From: Nocardia sp. CY41 | GTDB lineage: Bacteria > Actinomycetota > Actinomycetes > Mycobacteriales > Mycobacteriaceae | Length of the DNA stretch: 64,000 nt | NCBI RefSeq assembly: GCF_009829325.1 | Contig: NZ_VUOS01000027.1 | Location: 62,001-126,000 of the forward strand | Direction of reading: 5' to 3' | Shown here: piece by piece, positions 18,625 through 26,708 of the stretch | How the letters are laid out: the number at the start of each line of letters is the position of its first letter | How positions within the stretch are numbered: the stretch's first letter is position 1 | Program-made: the position numbers and the translations under genes | The notes under the pieces: model-generated | The model's database searches: none | What the model saw: only the letters and a program-made list of their open reading frames with translations | What the model was told of the DNA's origin: nothing

Positions 18625-19974
18625 TCACCTCCGTCCGAGGAGTTCGTCGACCAAGCCGGTGGTGTGCGTCGCGGCGCGCATGGCCGGGTGGTCGAGCACC
18701 TCGCACAGGAAATCCCGGGTGGTCGCGACGCGGGCGCCGGAGATCCGGAATTCCTCCAGTGCCCGCCGCATCCGCGCGAGCGCCCGATCGCGGTCCGGCG
18801 CCCACACCACCAGTTTGGCCAGCAGCGAATCATAGTGCGGAGGTATCGAATAACCGGCGTGCGCGTGGGTGTCGACGCGCACGAACGGCCCGCCGGGCGG
18901 GGTGAACTCCGCCAGTATTCCCGGGGCGGGCGCGAATTCGGCGGCGGGATCCTCGGCATTGATGCGGCATTCGATCGCAGCACCGTGCGGAACGATGTCA
19001 TCTTGCGTAATGCCGAGAGGTTGCCCTGCCGCGATACGGATCTGTTCGGCGATCAAATCCAGGCCGGTCACCATTTCCGTGACCGGATGCTCTACTTGAA
19101 TACGGCAGTTCACCTCCATGAAATAGTAGCTACCGTCCCGGTCGACCAGGAATTCCACGGTTCCGGCGCCGACATAGCCGGCCTCCAGCACACCGTGCAC
19201 GGCGGATGCGCCCATTCGCTCGGCGAGCCCTTCGGGCAGCAGCGGAGCCGGTGATTCCTCGATCAATTTCTGATGCCTGCGCTGCACCGAGCAGTCGCGT
19301 TCACCCAGGTGCACGCCCGTACCGTGCCCGTCGCACAGCACCTGGATCTCGACGTGCCTGGCCGCGGCGAGATACTTCTCCAGGTACACCCGGCTGTCGC
19401 CGAACAGCATCCGCGCCGTCGCCCTGGTCTCCTGGTAGGCGCGCGGGAAGGCAGCGCTCTCGTGCACCACCTGCATGCCGCGCCCGCCGCCGCCCGCGGC
19501 AGCCTTGATGATCACCGGGAAGCCGATCGAATCCGCGAGTGCGTGCGCCTCGTCGAGTTCGAGCGGATCGAGGCTGCCCGGCAGTAGCGGCAGTCCCGCC
19601 TTCGCCATCAGCGTGCGCGCCGACTGTTTGTCGCCCAGCTGGGCCATCACGTCGGCGGGCGGTCCGATCAACGTTATGCCCGCCGCTCGGCACGCGTCGG
19701 CGAAATCCGGTGACTCCGAGAGGAATCCGTATCCGGGATGGATCGCGTCCGCGCCGGTGAGCTCGGCGGCGGCCAGGATCGCCGCGGCGTTGAGGTAACT
19801 GCGCTTGGCCGCGGACGGGCCGATCTGCACCGCCTCGTCGGCGAAGCGGACCACCGCCGACTCCGCGTCGGCGACCGAGTGCACCGCCACGGTGCGCACG
19901 CCGAGCTCGCGACAGGTGCGTGCGACGCGCAGCGCGATCTCGCCGCGGTTGGCGATCAGGATCTTCTCGAACAT
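18625..19974 (-). CDS. accC: Biotin carboxylase subunit of acetyl-CoA carboxylase
   Basis: Carboxylates the biotin on AccB using ATP and bicarbonate. The 449-residue protein has the N-terminal motif ILIANRGEIALRVARTCREL, the ATP-grasp glycine loop AAAGGGGRGMQ, and FMEVNCRIQVEHPVTEM with the active-site region. Length matches stand-alone AccC. It is followed at 10 bases distance by accDA in the same leftward unit (accDA is upstream), within the polyketide cluster. It is probably dedicated to malonyl-CoA supply for the pathway. Confidence 0.94.
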   Translation of the reverse strand: MFEKILIANRGEIALRVARTCRELGVRTVAVHSVADAESAVVRFADEAVQIGPSAAKRSYLNAAAILAAAELTGADAIHPGYGFLSESPDFADACRAAGITLIGPPADVMAQLGDKQSARTLMAKAGLPLLPGSLDPLELDEAHALADSIGFPVIIKAAAGGGGRGMQVVHESAAFPRAYQETRATARMLFGDSRVYLEKYLAAARHVEIQVLCDGHGTGVHLGERDCSVQRRHQKLIEESPAPLLPEGLAERMGASAVHGVLEAGYVGAGTVEFLVDRDGSYYFMEVNCRIQVEHPVTEMVTGLDLIAEQIRIAAGQPLGITQDDIVPHGAAIECRINAEDPAAEFAPAPGILAEFTPPGGPFVRVDTHAHAGYSIPPHYDSLLAKLVVWAPDRDRALARMRRALEEFRISGARVATTRDFLCEVLDHPAMRAATHTTGLVDELLGRR

Positions 19975-19984
19975 TCCGCCCCCC

Positions 19985-21673
19985 TCACGCGACCGACCGG
20001 ACCAGGACCTGCTGCCGCGCGCCGAAGCGCCGGAAACGGGCGCGGCGCTCCTCGGCCAGCTCCGCGCCGCCGCGCTCGGCGAGTTCGGCGAGGGTCGCGG
20101 CCAGGGCGCGGCGCAGCTGCTCGGCCGCGGCCATCGGTGCGGCGCCCACGTCGTCGCCCGGCTCGGGCAGCACCGCGTCGACCACCCCGAGACGCAGCAG
20201 GTCCCGCGCGGTCAGCGCCAGCGCGGCGGCGGCCTCGGGCGCGGCGGCCGGGTCGTTCCAGACGATCGCCGCGCAGCCCTCCGGGCTGATCACCGAGTAG
20301 GTGCCATTGGCGAACATGAGCACCCGGTTGGCGACGCCGAGCGCCAGAGCTCCGCCGCTGCCGCCCTCGCCGATCACGACGCTGATCACCGGCACCCGCA
20401 GCGCGGACATCAACCGGATGTTCTCCGCGATGACGATCGCCTGCCCCTGCTCTTCGGCGGTCGCGCCCGGGTACGCGCCGGGCGTGTCGATCAAGGTGAT
20501 GATCGGCAACCCGAGCTTCTCGGCCAGCCGCATGAGCCGTGCCGCCTTGCGATAGCCGGCCGGGGTCGGCATGCCGAAGTTGCGTTCCATCAGTTCCTTC
20601 GGATCGTGGCCCTTCTGATGGCCGATCACCATCACCGGGCGCCCGCCCAGCCACGCCGTTCCGCCCACCACCGCGGCGCAGTCGCCCGAGACCCGGTCGC
20701 CGCGCAGTTCGCGGAACTCGTCGAAGGCGAGGGCGAAGTAGTCGAGCGCGGTCGGCCGCTGCGGAGAGCGGGCCCGGCGCACCTGCGTCCAGGGATCGGT
20801 CGCGGGGATGCGGGCCGGATCGGTGATCGCGCCGACGTCCGCGGGGACGAACGTCGCTGCGGGATCGACCGGGCCTGCCGCCCGCAGCAGCGCGCCGAGT
20901 GCCTGGCGCAGGCCCGCGCGGGGCACGATCATGTCGATGAGCCCGTGTTCCAGCAGGAATTCGGCGGTCTGGAACTTCGGCGGCAATTGCTGGCGGATGG
21001 TCTGCTCGATCACCCTGCGCCCGGCGAAGCCGAGGCGCGCGCCCGGCTCGGCGATCAGCACGTCGGCGAGGGTGGCGAAGGAGGCCGCCACCCCGCCGTA
21101 GGTGGGATCGGTGATCAGGCTGACGGTGAGAATGCCCGCCCGGTCCAGTTGCTCCAGGGCCGCGCTGGTCTTGGCCATCTGCATCAGCGACAGCGGGCCC
21201 TCCTGCATCCGCGCGCCGCCCGACGCGGTGACGACGATCAGCGGGAGACGCCGCACCAGCGCGGTCTCGGCGGCGGCGGTGATCATCTCGCCCACCGCGG
21301 TGCCGAGGCTGCCGCCCAGGAAACGGAAGTCCATGGCGGCGATCAGCACCGGCCTGCCCTCGATCGCGGCCTGCGCGCACAGCACCGCGTCGTGCATGCC
21401 GGTGCGGGCGCGGGCGGCCGCCAGCCGGTCCGGATAGGACTTGGTGTCGGTGAAGGTCAGCGGGTCGTCGTCGGTGGCGGCGATCGGCAGCGGCTCGAAG
21501 CGTCCGTCGTCGGCGAGCTGCTCGATGCGCTGCCGTGCGGTGATCGGGGTGTGCCTGCCGCACTCGCCGCAGACGCCGAGATCGCGGGCGAACCGCTTGC
21601 CGTACAGCGGGATCAGGCAGGCCGGGCAGAGCACCCAGTCGGCGGCGCCGTCCTGGCCGTGTGCTGACTTCAT
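19985..21673 (-). CDS. Fused acetyl-CoA carboxyltransferase (beta + alpha)
   Basis: A 562-residue fusion of AccD-like and AccA-like carboxyltransferase halves. The N-terminal half has a zinc finger (CPACLIPLYGKRFARDLGVC, then CGEC). It continues with FLGGSLGTAVGEM and TASGGARMQEG, the acyl-CoA oxyanion loop. The C-terminal half has VIGHQKGHD, TLIDTPGAYPG and GEGGSGGALALGVANRV, the carboxybiotin side. Such fusions are common in type II polyketide clusters. The ATG at 21673 was chosen because the first zinc Cys pair lies 17 residues in; the larger open frame upstream is the shadow of the ketosynthase genes. Confidence 0.93.
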   Translation of the reverse strand: MKSAHGQDGAADWVLCPACLIPLYGKRFARDLGVCGECGRHTPITARQRIEQLADDGRFEPLPIAATDDDPLTFTDTKSYPDRLAAARARTGMHDAVLCAQAAIEGRPVLIAAMDFRFLGGSLGTAVGEMITAAAETALVRRLPLIVVTASGGARMQEGPLSLMQMAKTSAALEQLDRAGILTVSLITDPTYGGVAASFATLADVLIAEPGARLGFAGRRVIEQTIRQQLPPKFQTAEFLLEHGLIDMIVPRAGLRQALGALLRAAGPVDPAATFVPADVGAITDPARIPATDPWTQVRRARSPQRPTALDYFALAFDEFRELRGDRVSGDCAAVVGGTAWLGGRPVMVIGHQKGHDPKELMERNFGMPTPAGYRKAARLMRLAEKLGLPIITLIDTPGAYPGATAEEQGQAIVIAENIRLMSALRVPVISVVIGEGGSGGALALGVANRVLMFANGTYSVISPEGCAAIVWNDPAAAPEAAAALALTARDLLRLGVVDAVLPEPGDDVGAAPMAAAEQLRRALAATLAELAERGGAELAEERRARFRRFGARQQVLVRSVA

Positions 21674-21758
21674 CACGCGTGTCTCCTGTGCTCGGGAACG
21701 GGTGATCGATCCGGACGGCGCCGGCCGGGCGATCACAGCGTCAGCCTGCGCCGCGCCG

Positions 21759-21800
21759 CTCGAGAACAGCTCGACCCGCTCGCTCGAGCGAGGTTCGAGG
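21759..21800. promoter_or_regulatory. SARP-type heptad repeats before the ketosynthase operon
   Basis: Four TCGA-centred heptads: CTCGAGA at 21759, CTCGACC at 21770 (11 bp apart), CTCGAGC at 21783 and TTCGAGG at 21794 (11 bp apart). Direct heptads one helical turn apart are the known binding pattern of SARP activators. The last heptad ends about 10 bases before a weak -10-like GATGCT. The site also contains the 14-bp palindrome CTCGCTCGAGCGAG. It lies in the divergent accDA/ketosynthase promoter region and could serve both. Confidence 0.65.
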
Positions 21801-21842
21801 GCCGTCCCCGATGCTCGATCGCACCATCGAAGGGAGAACGCC

Positions 21843-21875
21843 ATGAACACCAATGCATCCGGTGGTCCGCGATGA
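21843..21875 (+). CDS. Ten-codon leader ORF overlapping the KS-alpha start
   Basis: ATG to TGA encodes only MNTNASGGPR. It has the strong ribosome site AAGGGAG 8 bases upstream, while the KS-alpha ATG (21872) has none of its own and overlaps this stop as ATGA. Ribosomes loading here would reinitiate at KS-alpha. It may be the relic of a longer gene or a true leader. Confidence 0.45.
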   Translation: MNTNASGGPR

Positions 21876-23140
21876 GCCGCCGCGTTGTCGTCACCGGGCT
21901 CGGCGTCCGCGCGCCGGGCGGGTCGGGCAAGGACGAGTTCTGGAAGCTGCTGTCCGAGGGCCGCACCGCGACGCGACGGATCTCGTTCTTCGACGCCTCG
22001 CCCTACCGATCCCAGGTGGCCGGCGAGGCGGACTTCGACCCAGCGCGGGAGGGGCTGTCCCCGAGGGAGATTCGACGCATGGACCGGGCGGTGCAGTTCG
22101 CCGTGGTCTGCGCGCGCGAGGCGGTGGCCGACAGCGGAATCGACCTCGCGGCGGTCGATCCGCACCGGCTCGGCGTGAGCCTCGGCAGTGCGGTCGCGGC
22201 GGCCACCAGCCTGGAGCGCGAGTACTTGGTGCTGTCGGACTCCGGGAAGAACTGGCTGGTCGACGAGACGTATCTCTCCCCGCACATGTTCGACTACATG
22301 ATCCCCAGCGTGATGCCCGCGGAAGTGGCGTGGAGCGTGGGCGCCGAGGGACCCGTGGCGATGGTCTCCAACGGGTGCACGTCGGGTCTGGACTCGGTGG
22401 GCCACGCGGTGCAACTGATCCGCGAGGGTTCCGCCGACGTCATGGTGGCGGGGGCGTCGGACACGCCCATCACACCGATCGTGGTGGCCTGCTTCGACGC
22501 GATCAAGGCGACGACGCCGCGCAACGACGAGGCGGAGGTCGCCTCGCGGCCGTTCGACAACTCGCGCAACGGGTTCGTGCTCGCCGAGGGCGCCGCGATG
22601 TTCGTGCTGGAGGAGTACGCGAGCGCGCGTAAGCGCGGTGCGCACGTCTACGCCGAGATCACCGGATACGCGACCCGGTGCAACGCCTATCACATGACGG
22701 GGCTCAAAGCGGACGGCCGTGAGATGGCCGAGGCGATCCGGGTGGCGCTCGACGAATCCAGGATCGACCCGACCGGCGTGGACTACATCAACGCGCACGG
22801 CTCCGGGACGAGGCAGAACGACCGGCACGAAACCGCCGCGGTGAAGCGTAGTCTCGGCGCGCATGCCTATGCCACGCCGATGAGTTCGATCAAGTCGATG
22901 GTGGGTCACTCGCTCGGCGCGATCGGCTCGGTCGAGATCGCCGCCTCGCTGCTGGCACTGGAATACCAGGTGGTGCCGCCGACGGCGAACCTGCACGAAC
23001 CCGACCCCGAATGCGATCTGGACTACGTGCCGCTGGTCGCCCGCGACCACCGGATGGACACCGTGCTCACCGTGGGCAGCGGGTTCGGCGGCTTCCAGAG
23101 CGCGATGGTGCTGCGCAAGGCGGAGGCGGTGGCGGCATGA
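21872..23140 (+). CDS. Type II polyketide ketosynthase, alpha subunit (KS-alpha)
   Basis: The condensing subunit of the minimal polyketide synthase, 422 residues. The active-site Cys169 is in MVSNGCTSGLDSVG. The two decarboxylation His are in NAHGSGTRQND (HGSGT instead of the common HGTGT) and in KSMVGHSLGAIGS. It forms a heterodimer with the next gene product and extends malonyl units on the ACP. Its stop overlaps the KS-beta start (ATGA), giving a 1:1 ratio. Confidence 0.96.
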   Translation: MSRRVVVTGLGVRAPGGSGKDEFWKLLSEGRTATRRISFFDASPYRSQVAGEADFDPAREGLSPREIRRMDRAVQFAVVCAREAVADSGIDLAAVDPHRLGVSLGSAVAAATSLEREYLVLSDSGKNWLVDETYLSPHMFDYMIPSVMPAEVAWSVGAEGPVAMVSNGCTSGLDSVGHAVQLIREGSADVMVAGASDTPITPIVVACFDAIKATTPRNDEAEVASRPFDNSRNGFVLAEGAAMFVLEEYASARKRGAHVYAEITGYATRCNAYHMTGLKADGREMAEAIRVALDESRIDPTGVDYINAHGSGTRQNDRHETAAVKRSLGAHAYATPMSSIKSMVGHSLGAIGSVEIAASLLALEYQVVPPTANLHEPDPECDLDYVPLVARDHRMDTVLTVGSGFGGFQSAMVLRKAEAVAA

Positions 23141-24375
23141 TCCTCGTGACCGGAATGGGAGTGCTCGCGCCGAACGGTCTGGGCGTGGAGCGTTTCTGGG
23201 ATGCCGTGCTGGCCGGACGCGGCGGGATCGCGCCGCTCACCCGGTTCGACGCCGCCCGCTCGGCGGCCCGCCTGGCCGGCCAGGTGGCCGATTTCGACGC
23301 CGGTGAACACCTGCCGAGCCGGCTGCTGCCGCAGACGGACATCTCCACGCGGATGGCGCTGGTCGCCGCGCAGTGGGCGCTGGACGACGCCAAGGTCGAC
23401 ACCACGACGATGACCGACTACGACATGGGCGTGGTCACCGGAAACGCGTCCGGCGGTTTCGAATTCACCCATCGAGAGTTCAACAAGCTGTGGTCGCTCG
23501 GCTCCGAGCACGTCAGCGTGTACGAGTCCTTCGCGTGGTTCTACGCGGTCAACACCGGCCAGATCTCCATCCGGCACGGCATGCGCGGTCCGAGCAGCGC
23601 CTTGGTCGCCGAGCAGGCGGGCGGATTGGACGCGATCGGCCACGCGCGGCGCACCGTGCGGCGCGGGACGCCGCTGGTGGTGACCGGAGGCGTCGACTCG
23701 GCGCTGGATCCGTGGGGTTGGGCCTCGCATCTGTCCAGCGGCGGGGTGAGCACCGCGACCGACCCCGACCGCGCCTATCTGCCGTTCGACGCCGCCGCGG
23801 CGGGATACGTGCCGGGTGAGGGCGGTGCGATGCTGGTCGTCGAGGACGCCGCCGCCGCGCGGGCCCGCGGTGTGCCCAAGGTGCACGGCGAGATCGCCGG
23901 CTACGCCTCGACTTTCGACCCGCCGCCCGGTTCCGGCCGGCCCTCGGGCCTGCGCCGCGCCGCGGAACTGGCGCTGGCCGACGCCGGGATGACACCGGCC
24001 GACATCGATGTGGTGTTCGCCGACGCCTCCGGCATCCCCGACCGCGACCGCGACGAGGCCGCCGCCATCGAGGCGCTGTTCGGGCCCGGCGGGGTTCCGG
24101 TCACCGCGTCGAAGCCGCTGACCGGGCGACTGTTCTCCGGCGCGGGTCCGCTCGACGTCGTCACCGCGCTGCTGGCGATGCGCGACTCGGTGCTCCCGCC
24201 GACCGCCCGCACCACCGCGCTCGCCGAGGACTACCGGATCGACCTGGTGCTCGGCGCCCCGCGCACCGCCACCGTCGGCGGCGCGCTCGTCCTGGCACGC
24301 GGGCGCTGGGGTTTCAACTCCGCGGTCGTCGTGCGCGCCGTATCCGACCGAGATCTGCCGAGGAGCGAATCATGA
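23137..24375 (+). CDS. Type II polyketide chain-length factor (KS-beta)
   Basis: A 412-residue ketosynthase homologue that sets chain length and primes synthesis. The active-site Cys is replaced by Gln160 (SALVAEQAGGLDA), the hallmark of chain-length factors that decarboxylate malonyl-ACP. The HGTGT motif is degraded to FADASGIPDRD. Its start and stop both overlap neighbours by four bases. Chain length cannot be read safely from the sequence alone. Confidence 0.96.
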   Translation: MILVTGMGVLAPNGLGVERFWDAVLAGRGGIAPLTRFDAARSAARLAGQVADFDAGEHLPSRLLPQTDISTRMALVAAQWALDDAKVDTTTMTDYDMGVVTGNASGGFEFTHREFNKLWSLGSEHVSVYESFAWFYAVNTGQISIRHGMRGPSSALVAEQAGGLDAIGHARRTVRRGTPLVVTGGVDSALDPWGWASHLSSGGVSTATDPDRAYLPFDAAAAGYVPGEGGAMLVVEDAAAARARGVPKVHGEIAGYASTFDPPPGSGRPSGLRRAAELALADAGMTPADIDVVFADASGIPDRDRDEAAAIEALFGPGGVPVTASKPLTGRLFSGAGPLDVVTALLAMRDSVLPPTARTTALAEDYRIDLVLGAPRTATVGGALVLARGRWGFNSAVVVRAVSDRDLPRSES

Positions 24376-24626
24376 CCATGACCATCACCGAACTACGCCG
24401 GATTCTCGTGGACTGCGCGGGCGGCGAGGACCTCGCCGAGCTCGACGGCGACATCGCCGCCGTGGAATTCGAGGAGCTGGGCTACGACTCGCTCGCGCTC
24501 ATCGAAACCGCCGCGCGCATCCAGCGCGACTTCGGCGTCACCATCCCGGAGGAACAGCTCGTCGAAGTGAAGACCCCGCAAGAGCTGGTCGACATCGTCA
24601 ACACCCAACTGCAAGGTGCGGCATGA
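24372..24626 (+). CDS. Acyl carrier protein of the type II polyketide synthase
   Basis: An 84-residue ACP. The phosphopantetheine attachment Ser40 is in EELGYDSLALIETA, with the usual acidic helix II. The start overlaps the KS-beta stop. The stop TGA overlaps the ATG of the following 75-residue repeat ORF. Confidence 0.96.
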   Translation: MTMTITELRRILVDCAGGEDLAELDGDIAAVEFEELGYDSLALIETAARIQRDFGVTIPEEQLVEVKTPQELVDIVNTQLQGAA

Positions 24627-24850
24627 GCGATCAGGCCCGGAGGCGGCAGCGAAGCGTGACCACGCAAGGCCCCGCTCATGCCGAAATCGGACACAGCGTG
24701 AGCGATCAGGCCCGCAGGAGGCAGCGCAGCGTGACCACGCAAGGCCCCGCTCATGCCGAAATCGGATACAGCATGAGCGGTCAGGCCCGCAGGAGGCAGC
24801 GAAGCGTGACCACGCAGGCCCCCGCTCATGCCGGAAAGGACAGAGCATGA
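24623..24850 (+). repeat. Three tandem 75-bp repeats forming a 75-codon ORF between ACP and cyclase
   Basis: Units start at 24623, 24698 and 24773 (75, 75 and 74 bp), about 90 percent identical. Read in the operon frame they give three 25-residue units, SDQARRRQRSVTTQGPAHAE and a short tail. The ORF begins with ATG overlapping the ACP stop and ends with TGA overlapping the cyclase ATG, so translation could pass through without a gap. Each unit starts with ATG or GTG followed by AGC. Only the last unit ends in a ribosome site (GGAAAGGA). The peptide is basic and looks unlike a functional polyketide enzyme. It may be an inserted repeat element kept in register to preserve coupling. Confidence 0.8.
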
Positions 24851-25785
24851 GCGGCGAAGTGATGACCCACACGAAAGTGGTGCAAGCCGCGCCCGAGGTC
24901 GTCTACGACCTGGTCGCCGACGTGACCAGGTGGCCGGTGATCTTCGAGCCGAGCGTGCTGGTGCGCCACCTGCACCGCGGGCCGGACGAGGAGCGCTTCC
25001 GGCTGTGGGCGACCGTCGGCGGCGCGGTGAAGAACTGGACGTCGCGGCGGGTGCTGGACGCCGGGCAGCGCCGCATCGTCTTCGAGCAGGAGCGCAGCCA
25101 GGCGCCGATCGCGTCGATGGGCGGCGCCTGGTCGTTCCGTGCGATCGGCCCGGTCGGCACCGAAGTCACCCTCGATCACCACTTCACGGTGGTGGACGGG
25201 GTCGATCCCGAGCAGGTCGCCGCAGCGGTGGACCGCAACAGCGAAACCGAGCTCGCCGCGCTGGCCCGCATCGCCGAACTCGGCCATGCGGTGGACGAGG
25301 TGATCCACACCTTCGCGGACACGGTGACGCTGAACTGCTCGGCCGCCGAGGCGTACGACTTCGTCTACCACAGCGAACGCTGGCCCGAGCGGGTGCCGCA
25401 CGTCGGCCGCATCGAGCTCACCGAGGACGCCGAGGGCGTGCAGCTGATGGAGATGGACACGGTGACCGCGGGCGGGCTTCCGCACACCACCAAGTCGATC
25501 CGGGTGTGCTTCCCGGGCGAGCGGATCGATTACAAGCAACTGGTGCCGCCCGCGATACTGTTCGGCCACAGCGGTGGGTGGGAGTTCGCGGACGGACCGG
25601 ATGGCGCGGTGGTGACCGCACGGCACACGGTCGCGATCAATCCCGCCGCCGCGCGCGAGATCCTCGGCGCGAACACCGATCTCGCCGACGCCCGCGCCTA
25701 CTTGACCGACGCGCTGTCCAGCAACAGCCGCAACACGCTGCGGTGCGCCGAGCGCTACGCCGCCACGACGAAGTCGCCGACATGA
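24847..25785 (+). CDS. Didomain polyketide aromatase/cyclase
   Basis: A 312-residue protein made of two SRPBCC (Bet v1-like) domains, about 1-150 and 155-312. Each starts with a strand and helix typical of polyketide cyclases (TKVVQAAPEVVYDLVADVTRWP and TVTLNCSAAEAYDFVYHSERWP). Didomain enzymes of the ActVII type act on C9-reduced chains and form the first ring with dehydration. This agrees with the ketoreductase encoded at 30.6 kb. The ATG at 24847 overlaps the repeat ORF stop and has GGAAAGGA upstream. Confidence 0.93.
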   Translation: MSGEVMTHTKVVQAAPEVVYDLVADVTRWPVIFEPSVLVRHLHRGPDEERFRLWATVGGAVKNWTSRRVLDAGQRRIVFEQERSQAPIASMGGAWSFRAIGPVGTEVTLDHHFTVVDGVDPEQVAAAVDRNSETELAALARIAELGHAVDEVIHTFADTVTLNCSAAEAYDFVYHSERWPERVPHVGRIELTEDAEGVQLMEMDTVTAGGLPHTTKSIRVCFPGERIDYKQLVPPAILFGHSGGWEFADGPDGAVVTARHTVAINPAAAREILGANTDLADARAYLTDALSSNSRNTLRCAERYAATTKSPT

Positions 25786-26708
25786 CCGCCACCGAGACGG
25801 CCGCGGCGCCGCGCATACAGGAGATCGCCGACGGCGTCTACGCCTACACGCACAGCCGCGGCGGCTGGTGCGTCAGCAACGCCGGGGTGCTGACCACGCC
25901 GGGCGGCGCGGTGGTCATCGACACGCTGGCGACGGAGGGACGCACCCGCGCCCTCGTCGAGTTCGTCGACGGGCTCGGTACCGGACCGGCCCGCACCATC
26001 GTGAACACCCATCATCACGGCGACCACAATTTCGGCAATCACCTGTTCGGACCGGCCGCCGTCGTCGTCGGCCACGACCGGATCCGGCCCGAGATGATCG
26101 AGACCGGCCTGGCGCTGACCAAGCTGTGGCCGGACGTGGAATGGGGCGACGTGCGGGTCACGCTGCCGAGCATCACGTTCAGCTACCACCTGACCCTGCA
26201 TCGGGGCGAGCGCCGAGTGGAGCTCATCCATTTCGGGACCGCCGCGCACACCACCAACGACGTGGTGGCGTGGCTGCCCGAGGAACGCGTGCTGTTCGCC
26301 GGCGACCTGGTGATGGCGGGCGCGGCGCCGTTCTGCCTGATGGGTTCGGTCAGCGGTTCGATCACCGCGGTCCGGCGGCTGGCCGCGCTGGGCGCGGAGA
26401 CGGTGGTCGCCGGGCACGGCCCGGTCACCGGGCCGGAGATCTTCGACCAGACGCTGCGATACTTGCGCTGGGTGCAGGAGCTGGCCGCGGAGGGACGCGC
26501 GCTCGGGCTGACACCGCTGGCGATCGCGCTGGAGGCCGACCACGGCGAATTCGCCGAGCTCGTCGACCAGGAGCGGCTGGTGGGCAATCTCTATCGCGCG
26601 GACGCGGAACTGTCCGGCGGCCCGCTCGGGGAGCCGTTGGACGTGCTGGCGATCTTCGACGAGATGGTGGTCTACAACGGCGGGCAGGTGCCGACATGCC
26701 TGGCGTGA
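25782..26708 (+). CDS. Metallo-beta-lactamase-fold hydrolase
   Basis: A 308-residue protein with the metal-binding motif THHHGDHNFGN (HxHxDH), a later His in HFGTAAHTTND, Asp in FAGDLVM and His in VAGHGPVTG. All metal ligands appear present. MBL-fold enzymes in polyketide pathways can act as thioesterases or lactonases that release or cyclise the chain; which applies here is inference. The start overlaps the aromatase/cyclase stop by four bases, and its 3' end overlaps the next gene by 13 bases. Confidence 0.9.
   Translation: MTATETAAAPRIQEIADGVYAYTHSRGGWCVSNAGVLTTPGGAVVIDTLATEGRTRALVEFVDGLGTGPARTIVNTHHHGDHNFGNHLFGPAAVVVGHDRIRPEMIETGLALTKLWPDVEWGDVRVTLPSITFSYHLTLHRGERRVELIHFGTAAHTTNDVVAWLPEERVLFAGDLVMAGAAPFCLMGSVSGSITAVRRLAALGAETVVAGHGPVTGPEIFDQTLRYLRWVQELAAEGRALGLTPLAIALEADHGEFAELVDQERLVGNLYRADAELSGGPLGEPLDVLAIFDEMVVYNGGQVPTCLA

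Noticed and set aside
21674..23050. A 1021-residue open frame on the minus strand continuing accDA upstream
   Set aside because: The extra part is the antisense shadow of KS-alpha; the zinc finger marks the true N-terminus at 21673.
24623..24850. CRISPR array between ACP and cyclase
   Set aside because: Units are nearly identical along their whole 75 bp, with no alternating spacers, and there are no cas genes.
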